From NCBI RefSeq assembly GCF_023195895.1, contig NZ_JALPRK010000004.1, forward strand, positions 1 to 64,000: DNA of 64,000 nucleotides. The letters run 5' to 3'. Below, piece by piece: positions 51,450 through 60,717 of this stretch (positions are counted from its first letter, which is position 1; every line of letters starts with the position of its first letter). The notes under the pieces are model-generated. The model had not been told where the DNA came from, ran no database searches, and saw nothing but the letters and a program-made list of their open reading frames with translations. This stretch comes from Paenibacillus mellifer. Lineage in GTDB: Bacteria > Bacillota > Bacilli > Paenibacillales > Paenibacillaceae. The position numbers and the translations under genes were made by a program.

Positions 51450-52106
51450 ATGAATGATATCGATTTGCCACTTGAAATCATCGAACGTGCCGTAACCCCT
51501 CGAGGTGAAATCCAGCTGCAACGGCGCGGCGATCAGTTCGAAATCATCAGCAACGGCACCTTTCTAATGGCTACGTATAACGGCGAGTCGGAGCGACTGC
51601 TCGTTCGTCGCGCACTAGAGCTGGTCTCTTCGCCCGACAAAGTGTTGATCGGCGGCCTTGGGGTCGGATTTACACTTCAGGAAGCACTTCTTGATCCTCG
51701 CGTCCAGGAAGCGACCGTTGTGGAGATCGAGGCTAAGGTAATCGAATGGAACCGAACTGTAATGGTTCACGTGAACGGGTACACTCTTGAGCATCCGAGA
51801 ACGAGATTAGTCCATGCGGATCTTGTCTCCTGGATTCGCGAAACGGCAGAGTCGTTTGATCTGATCTGTCTCGACATCGACAACGGACCGGATTGGAAAG
51901 TGTTCGACGGCAACGCCTCGTTGTATGATGAAGCCGGTCTTGCGGCGCTGCAAAACCGTCTGCGCCCCGGCGGATGTTTGTCGTTCTGGAGTGCAACTCC
52001 TTCACCGGAATTTGCCCGGCAGCTGCAGGAGGCTTTCGGAAACGTGGAAATCCGCGAAGTCCCGCAAACCCACGGTGATCCGGACTTTATCTTTTACGTA
52101 CGTTAA
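51450..52106 (+). CDS. Spermidine-synthase-like methyltransferase fold protein
   Basis: From ATG 51450 (GGAGGTAACCCTG upstream) this gives 218 residues with a Rossmann motif VLIGGLGVGFTLQEALLDP. VVEIEAKVIEWNR is the acidic ribose-binding loop, and DLICLDIDNGPDW lies in the catalytic region. It resembles small spermidine-synthase homologues that lack the N-terminal domain. An actual polyamine role is unproven. It is followed by the recombinase with a 30-base gap, so the two may be co-transcribed. Confidence 0.78.
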   Translation: MNDIDLPLEIIERAVTPRGEIQLQRRGDQFEIISNGTFLMATYNGESERLLVRRALELVSSPDKVLIGGLGVGFTLQEALLDPRVQEATVVEIEAKVIEWNRTVMVHVNGYTLEHPRTRLVHADLVSWIRETAESFDLICLDIDNGPDWKVFDGNASLYDEAGLAALQNRLRPGGCLSFWSATPSPEFARQLQEAFGNVEIREVPQTHGDPDFIFYVR

Positions 52107-52136
52107 TCGGAAGCCAGAAATTCAGGAGGGACCGAC

Positions 52137-53219
52137 ATGAATATCCAAAAAACCATCGATCGGCGAAAGCTGGATGAGAAGGTCATCCATATGCCCTGGT
52201 TCGTACAGCAGTTCATCGATTACAAACTGCCAGACCTCTCCCCTTCCACACTTCTCGAATATGTGCGGGATTATGAGCAGTTCTTCTGCTGGCTACGGAC
52301 GGAAGGTTTGTCAACGGCGACGGCGAACGACCAAGTGACGCTCCTGGATCTGGAGACGCTTCATATGGAGAGCATTGTAGGGTATCGCCTGCATTTGACC
52401 ACCCGGACGGAGAGTACCAACTCCAAAATTACCGTGTCGCGAAAAATGTCCTCCCTGCGCTCGTTATTTCATTATCTAAGTCAAATCGCCGAGGACGAGA
52501 ACTATTACCCGCTGTTAAAACGAAATATCATGGCCAAGGTGGAAATCAAACGCATTCATAAACCTAAGGACACCGCCGCCAAGCTCAAGGGCAAAATTCT
52601 GGAAGAAGACGAGCTAACCGATTTCATCGCTTACATCGCCGATGGATACGGCCACGATGTAGTGGACAACAAACAAGCGCTGTATGCCCATGAACTGAAC
52701 AAAGAACGGGATGCCTGCATCGCGAGTTTGATTCTGAATTCCGGATTACGCGTCTCTGAGGTCATAAACCTGAACGTGGACGATTTGGATCTCACCAATA
52801 AACTCATCTACGTCTACCGAAAAGGCAACAATGACGAGTCATTTAAAACCCCCGTCTATTTCCGGGAGCAGTCGAAGGATGATTTGGTCGCCTATATGAC
52901 ACTTCGTCAGACGCGGTACCAAACCCCTAAACGGGAGAAGGCGTTGTTCGTAACCGTTCCAAACGGTCATAAAGAAGGGAAACGAATGAGCAAACGCGCT
53001 ATACAAGCGATGATTATCAAATACGCCAAACGGTTTGGCAAACCGTATTTGACTGTCCATAAGCTGCGGCATTCTTTCGCCACCGACTATTATTTGCAGA
53101 ACGATATTTACAAGACCAAAGAGCAGCTCGGCCACGCCTCCACGGAGACGACCGAGGTGTATGCGCATCTTACGGACAAAACGATGTCTGAGGCAATTGA
53201 ACGTCGCGTCAGCGGTTAA
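52137..53219 (+). CDS. Second XerS-like tyrosine recombinase
   Basis: This 360-residue recombinase has the same layout as that at 8182. The N-terminal domain includes MPWFVQQFIDYKL and SPSTLLEYVRDYEQFF. The catalytic blocks are NSGLRVSE, HKLRHSFATDYY, LGHASTETT and the VYAHL nucleophile. TTCAGGAGGGACCGAC precedes ATG 52137. Single-copy XerS is normal in streptococci; a genome of this type with two copies is notable. Dif-like site 3 is 710 bases upstream. It may be the housekeeping copy, and that at 8182 the element's copy. Confidence 0.85.
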   Translation: MNIQKTIDRRKLDEKVIHMPWFVQQFIDYKLPDLSPSTLLEYVRDYEQFFCWLRTEGLSTATANDQVTLLDLETLHMESIVGYRLHLTTRTESTNSKITVSRKMSSLRSLFHYLSQIAEDENYYPLLKRNIMAKVEIKRIHKPKDTAAKLKGKILEEDELTDFIAYIADGYGHDVVDNKQALYAHELNKERDACIASLILNSGLRVSEVINLNVDDLDLTNKLIYVYRKGNNDESFKTPVYFREQSKDDLVAYMTLRQTRYQTPKREKALFVTVPNGHKEGKRMSKRAIQAMIIKYAKRFGKPYLTVHKLRHSFATDYYLQNDIYKTKEQLGHASTETTEVYAHLTDKTMSEAIERRVSG

Positions 53220-53300
53220 AGAGTTGGGAACACATTTTGTTGAATAAAAAGAGGACTTCCCTGCAGTTTATGCGGGAAAGTCCTCTTTGCGTCCGAACCC

Positions 53301-53813
53301 CTATAACCAGGTTTGTCGGATATATTCGGCGATGGGCTCGATCTCGTCGCGTTGAAACCGTCGCGGGCCGACCTCGTCGACGGGGAAGTCCGCTTCTTTC
53401 TGAACCACGGCGCAAACCTGTTGCAGTTCACGGATTAACGGCTCGTCCTCTGCGGAGCGAAGCAGCACCATTTTCGGATAGTTTTCCTGTTTGAAGCCTT
53501 CAACCAAGATCAGATCATAGCTAGCAAAATGCTCAATTAGCTCGGGAAGCCGCGTCTCCCGCTCTTCGAAGATCGCCGTGCGCCAAGGGGATGTGATCGC
53601 AGCTGCAGCTGCGCCAGCTTCCCGATGGCGGAATGAATCCGTGCCCTCCCGATCGGCGTCAAACCCATGCAGATCATGTTTGATTACGGCCACACGAAGA
53701 TTAATGCCATTAAATAACTTCGCCAGCCGAGTGATTAACGTCGTTTTTCCGCTGTTTTTATACCCAACGATTTGTATAACCGGTGCCACTTTAGCTCCTC
53801 CTCCAACCTGCAA
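53301..53813 (-). CDS. mobB: Molybdopterin-guanine dinucleotide biosynthesis protein B
   Basis: This 170-residue P-loop GTPase shows IQIVGYKNSGKTTLITRLA-like Walker A (about 10-25) and DLILVEGFKQENYPK. MobB helps MobA attach GMP to molybdopterin. It lies 15 bases downstream of moeA, in the same operon. RREDEVGPRRF is a normal variation. The C-terminus (IRQTWL) is intact. Confidence 0.88.
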   Translation of the reverse strand: MQVGGGAKVAPVIQIVGYKNSGKTTLITRLAKLFNGINLRVAVIKHDLHGFDADREGTDSFRHREAGAAAAAITSPWRTAIFEERETRLPELIEHFASYDLILVEGFKQENYPKMVLLRSAEDEPLIRELQQVCAVVQKEADFPVDEVGPRRFQRDEIEPIAEYIRQTWL

Positions 53814-53827
53814 ATCCCAAAGCTGAA

Positions 53828-55102
53828 TCAGAATGAGTGAAAACCTCCCGGCAGCTTCAGTACAGTAACCCTTTCGCCTGCTTCTACCCCTGTATTGGAA
53901 GGAGGAATCACGATCAACGCATCGCTGTCCTTAATCGTGATCATCACGCCCGACTCGTCCAGCTCCGCCGGAATGGCGTAAAGCTTGCCCTCGCGGAACT
54001 CCAGCCGGCCACGTACGAACCGGGTAAAGTTATTGATTTTGCGATAGGAACGGGCTAATTCCGCCGTCAACTCGGGCAGAAACGGCTGCGCGATTCCCAT
54101 CATCCTTCCGATCGCCGGACGGACGAACAACTCGAAGCCAACGAAGCAGGCCCCTGGGTTGCCGGATAACGCAAACAGCAGCTTGCCGTCTTTCACGGCG
54201 GCCGTCGTTACGCTTCCCGGTCGCATCGTCACTTTGTTGAACAGCATATCTACGCTGTCGCCCGACACTAGGTCTGCCATAATATCATAATCACCGACAG
54301 ATACGCCGCCTGTAGTTACAACCACATCGTAATTCTCGAAGGCCGCTTCCACTTGCGCCTTGGCTTTGGCCAAATCATCCTCGATCGCCTCGAACAGAAA
54401 CGGCTCGCCGCCAGCCTCGGTAATTTGGCTGTACAGCAAATACGTGTTACTGTTACGGATTCGTCCGTCCTGCAACGGCTCATCGATGCGCAACAGCTCC
54501 GATCCTGTGGAAAACACAGCGATTCGCGGGCGTTTCATGACCGGAACGCGGTGGATGCCGAAGGTGGCCAGCACGGAGATCTCGCCAGCTGTTAGCTTGC
54601 GGCCTGCCTCCAAAATTACATCACCCTGGGACAACTCAAGCCCGATCGGCGTAATATTCTTGCCCGGCTCGATTTCACGAATCAATCGAATATGGAGATG
54701 ACCTTCCTGCAACACGGACTCGGTCATTTCGAACATGACGACGGCGTCCGCTTCGTCAGGTACCTTGGCCCCCGTCATAATGCGAGCCGCTTGACCCGGC
54801 TTCAACTTCACCTGAGGAACCGATCCGGCCGGGATCTCATCCACTACTTCCAGATGAACAGGTTGTCCCGCATGGCAGCTGGTCGTATCGCTGCTAAAGA
54901 TCGCAAACCCGTCCATGCCTGACCGGCGAAAATGCGGGTACGGGTGCGGTGCGTCGATCGGCTTCGCCAAAATCCGGCCGTGAGCCTCGGGCAGCGAAAC
55001 CATCTCGGTGTCCGTTGCCTTTGCATAAGGCATGATTTTCGCTTGTGCTTCGGCTACCGGGAGCGCTTTGCGCCGAAATTTATCCTGTTCGACTTCCCTC
55101 AT
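53828..55102 (-). CDS. moeA: Molybdopterin molybdenumtransferase
   Basis: From ATG 55102 this 424-residue MoeA inserts molybdate into adenylylated molybdopterin. Features are RRSGMDGFAIFSSDTT, TGAKVPDEADAVV, the MPT-binding GDYDIMADLV and VTTGGVSVGDYD, and ALSGNPGACFVGFE. Its start overlaps the LpdD-like gene's stop as ATGA, so they are co-translated. The frame extending to 55525 is read-through past the real start. Confidence 0.92.
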   Translation of the reverse strand: MREVEQDKFRRKALPVAEAQAKIMPYAKATDTEMVSLPEAHGRILAKPIDAPHPYPHFRRSGMDGFAIFSSDTTSCHAGQPVHLEVVDEIPAGSVPQVKLKPGQAARIMTGAKVPDEADAVVMFEMTESVLQEGHLHIRLIREIEPGKNITPIGLELSQGDVILEAGRKLTAGEISVLATFGIHRVPVMKRPRIAVFSTGSELLRIDEPLQDGRIRNSNTYLLYSQITEAGGEPFLFEAIEDDLAKAKAQVEAAFENYDVVVTTGGVSVGDYDIMADLVSGDSVDMLFNKVTMRPGSVTTAAVKDGKLLFALSGNPGACFVGFELFVRPAIGRMMGIAQPFLPELTAELARSYRKINNFTRFVRGRLEFREGKLYAIPAELDESGVMITIKDSDALIVIPPSNTGVEAGERVTVLKLPGGFHSF

Positions 55103-55443
55103 CGCGGATCCGCTCCATTCCCCTGCTGATCCAGTAAATAATGTTCCAGCATCTCCGTAGTGCGTCTGGAAATCTCCCGTATTTCTTCTTTGCTCAAGTT
55201 GTCGTAATGAATGCCCATAACGACGGTGACGGTTCGACCTAGCTCCGCAGAGGCGCGACGGGCATATTCTTCGCTTAAGGTATGCTCCTTGTGCCCTGGC
55301 ACGGCGGTGGTCAATGCCTCGGTACCTTCCCCCGTCGGATAAGCGGTAGACGCGGCGCCAATGTGCGCGACGCCCCCCGTAATCAGCAGCAGCAAATCGC
55401 GGCCGACCGGGATCGCTTCCAGCTTGATATCCTCGAATGACAA
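55099..55443 (-). CDS. LpdD-like protein (prenylated-flavin chaperone type)
   Basis: This 114-residue protein contains DLLLLITGGVAHIGAAST and a C-terminal TVVMGIHYDNLSKEEIREI. It resembles the LpdD/gallate-decarboxylase D subunit family, thought to help flavin-dependent decarboxylases; this rests on pattern memory. No UbiD-like decarboxylase is in the window. It precedes moeA with an ATGA overlap, which suggests another role linked to the molybdenum cofactor. Confidence 0.6.
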   Translation of the reverse strand: MSFEDIKLEAIPVGRDLLLLITGGVAHIGAASTAYPTGEGTEALTTAVPGHKEHTLSEEYARRASAELGRTVTVVMGIHYDNLSKEEIREISRRTTEMLEHYLLDQQGNGADPR

Positions 55444-55481
55444 TTGCCGCAGCTCCCTTCCACAACAGTATGCCCTTTATT

Positions 55482-56414
55482 TTATAGGATTCCGCGGATT
55501 TCGTCCAAGTTTTGGATCCCTTCACGGCTCAACCAGGCCTCAAGCTCCCGGACCAACTGTTCGCCCGCTCGCAAGTTGACGAAGTTGTGAGTACCCACTT
55601 GAACGACGGCTGCGCCGGCCATAATAAACTCGACAACATCCTCCGCACTGCTAATGCCACCCATTCCCATCACCGGGATCGTCACGGCGTGACTAACTTG
55701 ATGGACCATCCGCAAGGCGATCGGCTTAATGGCCGGGCCGGACAGGCCCGCATACAAGTTGTCAAAGACGCTTCGCCGCTTAGAGATGTCGATTTTCATC
55801 GCGGAGAACGTATTAATCAGCGATACGCCGTCCGCTTGTTCTTCCTCGCACATCTTGGCCATGCCGACGATATCTTCGGCGTTTGGAGACAGCTTGACGA
55901 CCAGCGGCAGCGACGTTGCCGCCCGGACCTCGCGAACCACCTGCCGGGCGATGTCCGTCTTGATTCCATACGCCATCCCTCCGGCTTTCACGTTCGGACA
56001 GGAAATGTTCAGCTCGATCATATCGACGGCGGTTCGGCCTTCTTGCTTCCGCTTAGAGGCGTCTTCATCAATCAGCCTAGCGCCTTCTACGTATTCTTCG
56101 ATCGTATTGCCGCCCAAATTCACGATCCGCGCCAAATCGAGTTGCTCCCACCGCGGGCACTCCTCGCGGAGGAAGGCGTCGACTCCCGGATTTTCCAAAC
56201 CGACGCTATTCAACATGCCGGACGCCGTTTCCGCAACACGAATTCCGTCATTCCCCGCCTTCGGATGTAGCGTTAACCCTTTCCCGGACAATCCACCCAG
56301 CACGTTAATATCGTAAATTGCTCCATACTCCTTGCCAAACCCAAACGTCCCGGAGGCCATGACGATGGGGTTCTTAAAGGAAACTCCCGCGAGGCTGCAT
56401 GCTAACTGAGTCAT
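55482..56414 (-). CDS. pyrD: Dihydroorotate dehydrogenase B catalytic subunit
   Basis: The product has 310 residues from ATG 56414. This type 1B enzyme oxidises dihydroorotate to orotate with [31 protein letters not shown] (substrate), [11 protein letters not shown] and [18 protein letters not shown] are family marks. The active-site Cys of type 1B (SCPN) is present. ATG overlaps the pyrK stop as ATGA. The other pyr genes are not here, so this pair is separate from a pyr operon. Confidence 0.93.
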   Translation of the reverse strand: MTQLACSLAGVSFKNPIVMASGTFGFGKEYGAIYDINVLGGLSGKGLTLHPKAGNDGIRVAETASGMLNSVGLENPGVDAFLREECPRWEQLDLARIVNLGGNTIEEYVEGARLIDEDASKRKQEGRTAVDMIELNISCPNVKAGGMAYGIKTDIARQVVREVRAATSLPLVVKLSPNAEDIVGMAKMCEEEQADGVSLINTFSAMKIDISKRRSVFDNLYAGLSGPAIKPIALRMVHQVSHAVTIPVMGMGGISSAEDVVEFIMAGAAVVQVGTHNFVNLRAGEQLVRELEAWLSREGIQNLDEIRGIL

Positions 56415-57106
56415 GCGAACACCACCTCCTCCGCCAAAAATACCGGCCCGTCCGCACAAGCTTTCTTTCTTCCGTCTTTACATTGCACGCTGCACACGAG
56501 ACAAGCCCCGATGCCGCAGGCCATCCGATTCTCCAGAGAGACGTAGACCTTGGTTTGGCCTCCGGTTTGCGCTTGCTTACGCTGAACGGCATGCAGCATA
56601 GGATGAGGCCCGCAGGCGATCACGGTATCATAAGCCCGAAAGTCCACTTTGTCCAGGATTGACCCGCCTACATCAACCGTAATCTTACCACGGGAGGCTG
56701 TACGGAACTCGTCTACCATGTAGGCCTCCCGACTGTATCCAAGAAACACGTCGGCCTCTGGCGCTTCTCGCAGCGCGTAATAAAACGGAGCGATGCCAAT
56801 GCCGCCGCCAACGAAAGCCGTCTTGCCTTCCAACTGCGGAAAGCCATTGCCAAAGGGGCCGTCCAGTGTCAAAAACTCCCCTGGCTTTAGCCCGGATAAC
56901 CGTGTGGTCCCTTCCCCAGCAACCATAACCAGGAACTCAATTCGGTCCTCGGCAAGATCAAAGATGCTGATCGGACGGGATAACAGCGGATAACGGTCCC
57001 CCGCGCGCAGCATATAAAATTGCCCCATTTTCCCCGTGAATTGCCCTTGCACCGTAAGCTTGAATACGCCTTGCGCGACTTCTTGGTTGGCCAATACAGT
57101 TGCCAC
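56411..57106 (-). CDS. pyrK: Dihydroorotate dehydrogenase B electron-transfer subunit
   Basis: This 231-residue iron-sulfur flavoprotein passes electrons from PyrD to NAD. The FAD domain has RPISIFDL, and the NAD domain has [15 protein letters not shown]. The C-terminal Cys cluster [13 protein letters not shown] binds 2Fe-2S. The start is GTG 57106. It is translationally coupled to pyrD, and the pair works as a heterotetramer. No pyrR-type attenuator is visible upstream. Confidence 0.93.
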   Translation of the reverse strand: MATVLANQEVAQGVFKLTVQGQFTGKMGQFYMLRAGDRYPLLSRPISIFDLAEDRIEFLVMVAGEGTTRLSGLKPGEFLTLDGPFGNGFPQLEGKTAFVGGGIGIAPFYYALREAPEADVFLGYSREAYMVDEFRTASRGKITVDVGGSILDKVDFRAYDTVIACGPHPMLHAVQRKQAQTGGQTKVYVSLENRMACGIGACLVCSVQCKDGRKKACADGPVFLAEEVVFA

Positions 57107-57296
57107 GAATCCATCACATCCCTATCATTTATGCTTCATCAAAGGATGCAATTTTTCGCCCGGAACGTCTGTGACATAACTCACAAGAATACGCAAGTTT
57201 CGAGAACAGCGGATTTTTATGATTTTCATTCATTTTCTGCAAAGGTTAGGGAATACTACATTTTAGGTACAGGATGGGAATGAAGGGGGACTACAA

Positions 57297-58124
57297 TTGC
57301 TTATCCAGCTTAAGAGAGTACTATGTTTGTTCACGGCCGTTACTCTGTGTATGTATGGCGCCTCCGGATTTATGCCGGTTGATGCTTCTTCCGACATTCA
57401 TCATATGAAGGGTCAGGAGTCTAACGGAGATATAGAAGAGAACAAGGCGGCACCCGTAGGCGGCAAACCGGTGGATTTAGGTGAATTGCGACGTAAATAT
57501 TCGGAGACCTTCAAATTCCGAGGTCCGGAAGTGAAACAAATCGCGCTGACCTTTGATGATGGTCCTGATCCGCGGTTTACACCGCAAATTCTCGATGTGC
57601 TTCAACGTAAAGGAATTAAGGCGACCTTCTTCGTCGTCGGAGTGCGAGCCAAGAAATTCCCTAAGTTGATGCAACGGATCCATCAGGAGGGGCATCTTAT
57701 CGGCAACCACTCCTTCAGTCATCCGAATTTTCACAAGCGTTCCGCCAAACAGTTTCAAACCGAGATCCTGCGTACGGAGAAAATCATCCAGAATACCGTA
57801 GGGTACCGCCCCAAGCTGATCCGCCCGCCTTATGGAGAGATTAAGGAGGAACAGGTGCAGTGGGCGAAGAAAAATGGGTATACCCTCGTCAACTGGAATG
57901 TGGACTCCCAGGATTGGAAAGGTCTCGACAAGAACAAAGTCAAATCGAACGTTATCGGTACGGCGGGCCCCGGCTCGATTATCCTGCAGCATTCCGGCGG
58001 CGGTGTCGGCTCCAATTTGACCGGTACGATTCAGGCATTGCCAGAGATTATCGACACGCTGCAGGCGCAAGGATATCATTTCGTGGATCTGGCCGAGCTC
58101 CTGCAAACAACGAAATACCGTTAA
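57297..58124 (+). CDS. Secreted polysaccharide deacetylase
   Basis: The product has 275 residues. A signal peptide (about 1-30, GFMPVDASS) and a short linker precede a NodB domain with LTFDDGPDP, NHSFSHPNF, RPPYGE and the catalytic end ILQHSGGG. It resembles the PdaA/PgdA group that deacetylates peptidoglycan, for example during sporulation or wall remodelling. The start is TTG 57297 after GGGGGACTACAA. Its counterpart at 46678 is membrane anchored. Confidence 0.88.
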   Translation: MLIQLKRVLCLFTAVTLCMYGASGFMPVDASSDIHHMKGQESNGDIEENKAAPVGGKPVDLGELRRKYSETFKFRGPEVKQIALTFDDGPDPRFTPQILDVLQRKGIKATFFVVGVRAKKFPKLMQRIHQEGHLIGNHSFSHPNFHKRSAKQFQTEILRTEKIIQNTVGYRPKLIRPPYGEIKEEQVQWAKKNGYTLVNWNVDSQDWKGLDKNKVKSNVIGTAGPGSIILQHSGGGVGSNLTGTIQALPEIIDTLQAQGYHFVDLAELLQTTKYR

Positions 58125-58126
58125 TG

Positions 58127-58160
58127 AACGAGAGCTCCCTCATTCGAGGGAGCTCTCTTA
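58127..58160 (+). terminator. Terminator after the deacetylase
   Basis: GAGAGCTCCCTC-ATTC-GAGGGAGCTCTC followed by TTACTTC; it may also serve the convergent LysM gene. Confidence 0.8.
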
Positions 58161-58163
58161 CTT

Positions 58164-58865
58164 CTAATTCAATACGTATAAAGTAATATCCTGATAGCCA
58201 AATGCTTTGGCGGCAGTGGCGCTGCCGGGAATGAAGATGTCGATGCGGTTGCCTTTAATCGCGCCGCCTTGGTCGGTGGCCGTAGCTACAAATGCTTGAT
58301 CGGGCAATCCGTCATGGCTGTGACCGGTCACCAGCACTTTCGTACCCATCGGAATGACCTTCGGGTCAACGGCGATGGTGCCTAGCTTTAGCGGGTTGCC
58401 ATAGTAGTCCACCGCGCCCCACTTCCCATTTTCGCTTGCCGATGCGGTATAGGCCGACGCTTTCACATTCATCGTTTGCGTGTAAGTAAAGGTTTTCCCC
58501 CAAGCTTCCACAACGTTGTCATTAGACATCACCTTCAGCTTGGAAGCGGTAGCGGTCGTCGGGGTTGCGGCCGGTGCAGTTTCCTGTTTAGCCGGCGCGG
58601 CGGAAGCAAACGCCATTGCGCGGGTTTCGCCTCCCGGAATAGTGATGTTCAAGCCATCGTATATATTCTTCGGATTGATGGATGGGTTTGCTGCGATCAG
58701 CTTGTTCAAATCCACACCGTATTGTTTGGCAAGAAGATAAAACGTGTCTCCCTCCACGGCTTTATGTACCGCGTCTGCATGGACGGAAGCCGTCTGCAGA
58801 GTAATCGTCAAACTTGCGGCGATAAGCGCCGATGCTGCAATTTTAGACCAAATGCGACTTTTCAA
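58164..58865 (-). CDS. LysM-3D domain cell-wall protein
   Basis: The product has 233 residues. A signal peptide (about 1-31) precedes a LysM module (KAVEGDTFYLLAKQYGVD) and a Thr/Ala-rich linker. A C-terminal 3D domain (ASAYTAS, DPKVIPMGTKVLV, DQGGAIKGNRIDIF) carries the conserved Asp residues of the MltA-like fold. Such YocH/YabE-type proteins cut or bind peptidoglycan. The start is TTG 58865 after AAAAGGAGG. It is directly downstream of a c-di-AMP riboswitch, so expression falls when c-di-AMP is high. Confidence 0.88.
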   Translation of the reverse strand: MKSRIWSKIAASALIAASLTITLQTASVHADAVHKAVEGDTFYLLAKQYGVDLNKLIAANPSINPKNIYDGLNITIPGGETRAMAFASAAPAKQETAPAATPTTATASKLKVMSNDNVVEAWGKTFTYTQTMNVKASAYTASASENGKWGAVDYYGNPLKLGTIAVDPKVIPMGTKVLVTGHSHDGLPDQAFVATATDQGGAIKGNRIDIFIPGSATAAKAFGYQDITLYVLN

Positions 58866-58882
58866 TGGATTGCCCTCCTTTT

Positions 58883-59040
58883 AACTGCGCCTGCGGAGTT
58901 AGTTGTCGGATTCGGAAAAAAAGGAACGTTCCCGGCGCATCCTGTTGATGCGCTTCACCCCAAGAAAACGTGTGTTCATACCTCACAGATTCGTTTTCAG
59001 CTTTCGTCCCCCGCACCTTGATGTAAGGTTTCGGCTTATT
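58883..59040 (-). promoter_or_regulatory. c-di-AMP (ydaO/yuaA) riboswitch
   Basis: On the minus strand the typical blocks appear in order: GGTGCGGGGGACGAAAG near 59015, TGGGGTGAAGCGC with a hairpin near 58960, and CCGAATCCGACAACTAAC, then TCCGCAGGCGC near 58890-58910. Together they match the ydaO consensus closely. It precedes a LysM-3D wall gene, a common context for this riboswitch. Confidence 0.85.
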
Positions 59041-59180
59041 GAATATATCACAATTTTGTAACCAGATGCTCAGGTAATTCCAACCAAGCGGCTCAAAACC
59101 TTGATAGTACGGGTTACATTTTTGTGTCCAAACGTAAACACAATGTTAAAAAAGATCATACGTTCGCATGTAAAAAAGAC

Positions 59181-59216
59181 AGAAAAACCGCCCGAATTTA
59201 TCGTTTCGGACGGTCT
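59181..59216 (-). terminator. Terminator after the ABC ATPase gene
   Basis: ACCGTCCGAA and TTCGGGCGGT pair on the minus strand, followed by TTTTTCTGTC. Confidence 0.85.
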
Positions 59217-59248
59217 ATATAATATAAGTCAGTTACCTTTTCAACCTC

Positions 59249-59971
59249 TTATAACACCTTGCTCAGGAAATCCTTCGTCCGTTGATTCTGCGGCGATCCA
59301 AACACCTCTTGCGGCGTCCCCTGCTCGAGGATCACGCCTTGATCCATAAACAGGATGCGGTCGCCAACCTCACGGGCAAACCCCATCTCGTGAGTAACGA
59401 TCACCATCGTCATGCCCCGTTCCGCCAGGCTCTTCATGACATCAAGCACCTCTCCGACCATTTCCGGGTCCAGCGCCGACGTAGGCTCGTCGAACAGCAT
59501 GACATGCGGCTCCATAGCCAGTGCACGGGCAATCGCAATCCGCTGCTTCTGGCCGCCGGACAGCTGAGCCGGATAGACGTCTCGTTTGTCTTCAAGGCCC
59601 ACGGTGTGAAGCAGATCCATCGCGATCGCTTCCGCCTTGCTCTTATCGAGCTTTCTCACGCGAATCGGCGCTAACGTGATGTTGTTGATCACGGTTTTAT
59701 GCGGAAATAGATTAAAATGCTGGAACACCATGCCCATCTTCTCGCGGGTTTTATTAATGTCGTGTCTCTTGCCGGTAATCGACGCGCCTTCAAACGTGAT
59801 TTCGCCTTCGGTTGGAACCTCGAGCAGGTTCAGACAACGGAGGAAGGTACTCTTTCCCGATCCACTGGGACCAATAACGACGACGACTTCCCCTTTAGAG
59901 ATTTCCAGGTCGATGCCGCGCAAAATATGCAGTTGGCCGAATTTCTTATGCAAACCTTTAACGGTGATCAC
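59249..59971 (-). CDS. Amino-acid ABC transporter ATPase
   Basis: This 240-residue ATPase of the GlnQ type has Walker [10 protein letters not shown], signature LSGGQKQR, Walker [14 protein letters not shown] and the switch His in IVTHEMGFA. It overlaps the permease gene end by 14 bases and works with the permease and binding protein upstream in the same operon. Substrate choice rests with the binding protein (polar amino acids). Confidence 0.92.
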   Translation of the reverse strand: MITVKGLHKKFGQLHILRGIDLEISKGEVVVVIGPSGSGKSTFLRCLNLLEVPTEGEITFEGASITGKRHDINKTREKMGMVFQHFNLFPHKTVINNITLAPIRVRKLDKSKAEAIAMDLLHTVGLEDKRDVYPAQLSGGQKQRIAIARALAMEPHVMLFDEPTSALDPEMVGEVLDVMKSLAERGMTMVIVTHEMGFAREVGDRILFMDQGVILEQGTPQEVFGSPQNQRTKDFLSKVL

Positions 59972-60620
59972 TGGTCTTCAACTTCCTTTCGAACACGCTC
60001 AAAATCCGGGACAGCGTGAATGTCAGAATAAAGTACATGATGGCGATGATTAGATAAGGCGTCATCCCGTCGTACGTGATCGTGACGACTGACTGCGCTT
60101 GATAGATCAGCTCCGCCGTACCGATAATCGAGACGATCGACGATTCTTTAATGATGGTAATAAATTCGTTCCCGATGGCGGGAAGCACGGATTTGATCGC
60201 TTGCGGGATAATGATATGGCGCATCGCCATCCCTTTGGTCATCCCCAAGGAACGGGCCGCTTCCCCTTGTCCGCGGTCGACGCCTTGAATGCCGGCGCGG
60301 AAGATTTCCGCCAGATATGCGGAGCTGTTGATCGACAACGTAATCGCCCCAGATTGAATCGGTGTGAAGTTTACGTCAAACACAAACGCAAACCCGTAGT
60401 GAATAATCAAGAGCTGCACCATCATAGGCGTGCCGCGTAGAAATTCGACCCAAGCATGGCCAAGAAACCGCACAATCCCCCAAGGAGACATACGAATTAA
60501 TGCAATTAATAATCCAAGAATAAATCCGCAAAACACACTGATCGCCGCCAAGAGCAGCGTATACTGGACGCCGGCCAAGAAGTAACTGCGGTATTCCATA
60601 AACATCGATATTAAGTCCAT
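59958..60620 (-). CDS. Amino-acid ABC transporter permease
   Basis: This 220-residue permease of the HisM/GlnP type shows [37 protein letters not shown] and the EAA loop [22 protein letters not shown]. Five or six membrane helices are predicted. It overlaps the ATPase gene. A terminator-like hairpin in the gap before it (60668-60700) can lower its expression relative to the binding protein. Confidence 0.92.
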   Translation of the reverse strand: MDLISMFMEYRSYFLAGVQYTLLLAAISVFCGFILGLLIALIRMSPWGIVRFLGHAWVEFLRGTPMMVQLLIIHYGFAFVFDVNFTPIQSGAITLSINSSAYLAEIFRAGIQGVDRGQGEAARSLGMTKGMAMRHIIIPQAIKSVLPAIGNEFITIIKESSIVSIIGTAELIYQAQSVVTITYDGMTPYLIIAIMYFILTFTLSRILSVFERKLKTSDHR

Positions 60621-60660
60621 AGCGCCTTTCTTCCTCCTCCTTTACCTTCAACCCTTACGC

Positions 60661-60700
60661 AAAAAAACAGAAAATAGCGAATCGACTTCGCTATTTTCTG
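60661..60700 (-). terminator. Partial terminator between binding protein and permease
   Basis: CAGAAAATAGCGAA and TTCGCTATTTTCTG pair perfectly, followed by TTTTTTT on the minus strand. It sits inside the operon, a common way to make more binding protein than membrane parts. Confidence 0.82.
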
Positions 60701-60717
60701 CAGATGGACACCCGTGA

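Noticed and set aside
53828-55525. A 565-codon moeA frame
   Set aside because: The residues before ATG 55102 overlap the LpdD-like and pyrD genes and do not match MoeA.
55482-56459. Longer pyrD start at 56459
   Set aside because: It would overlap pyrK by 49 bases without a ribosome site; ATG 56414 gives the usual N-terminus and an ATGA overlap.
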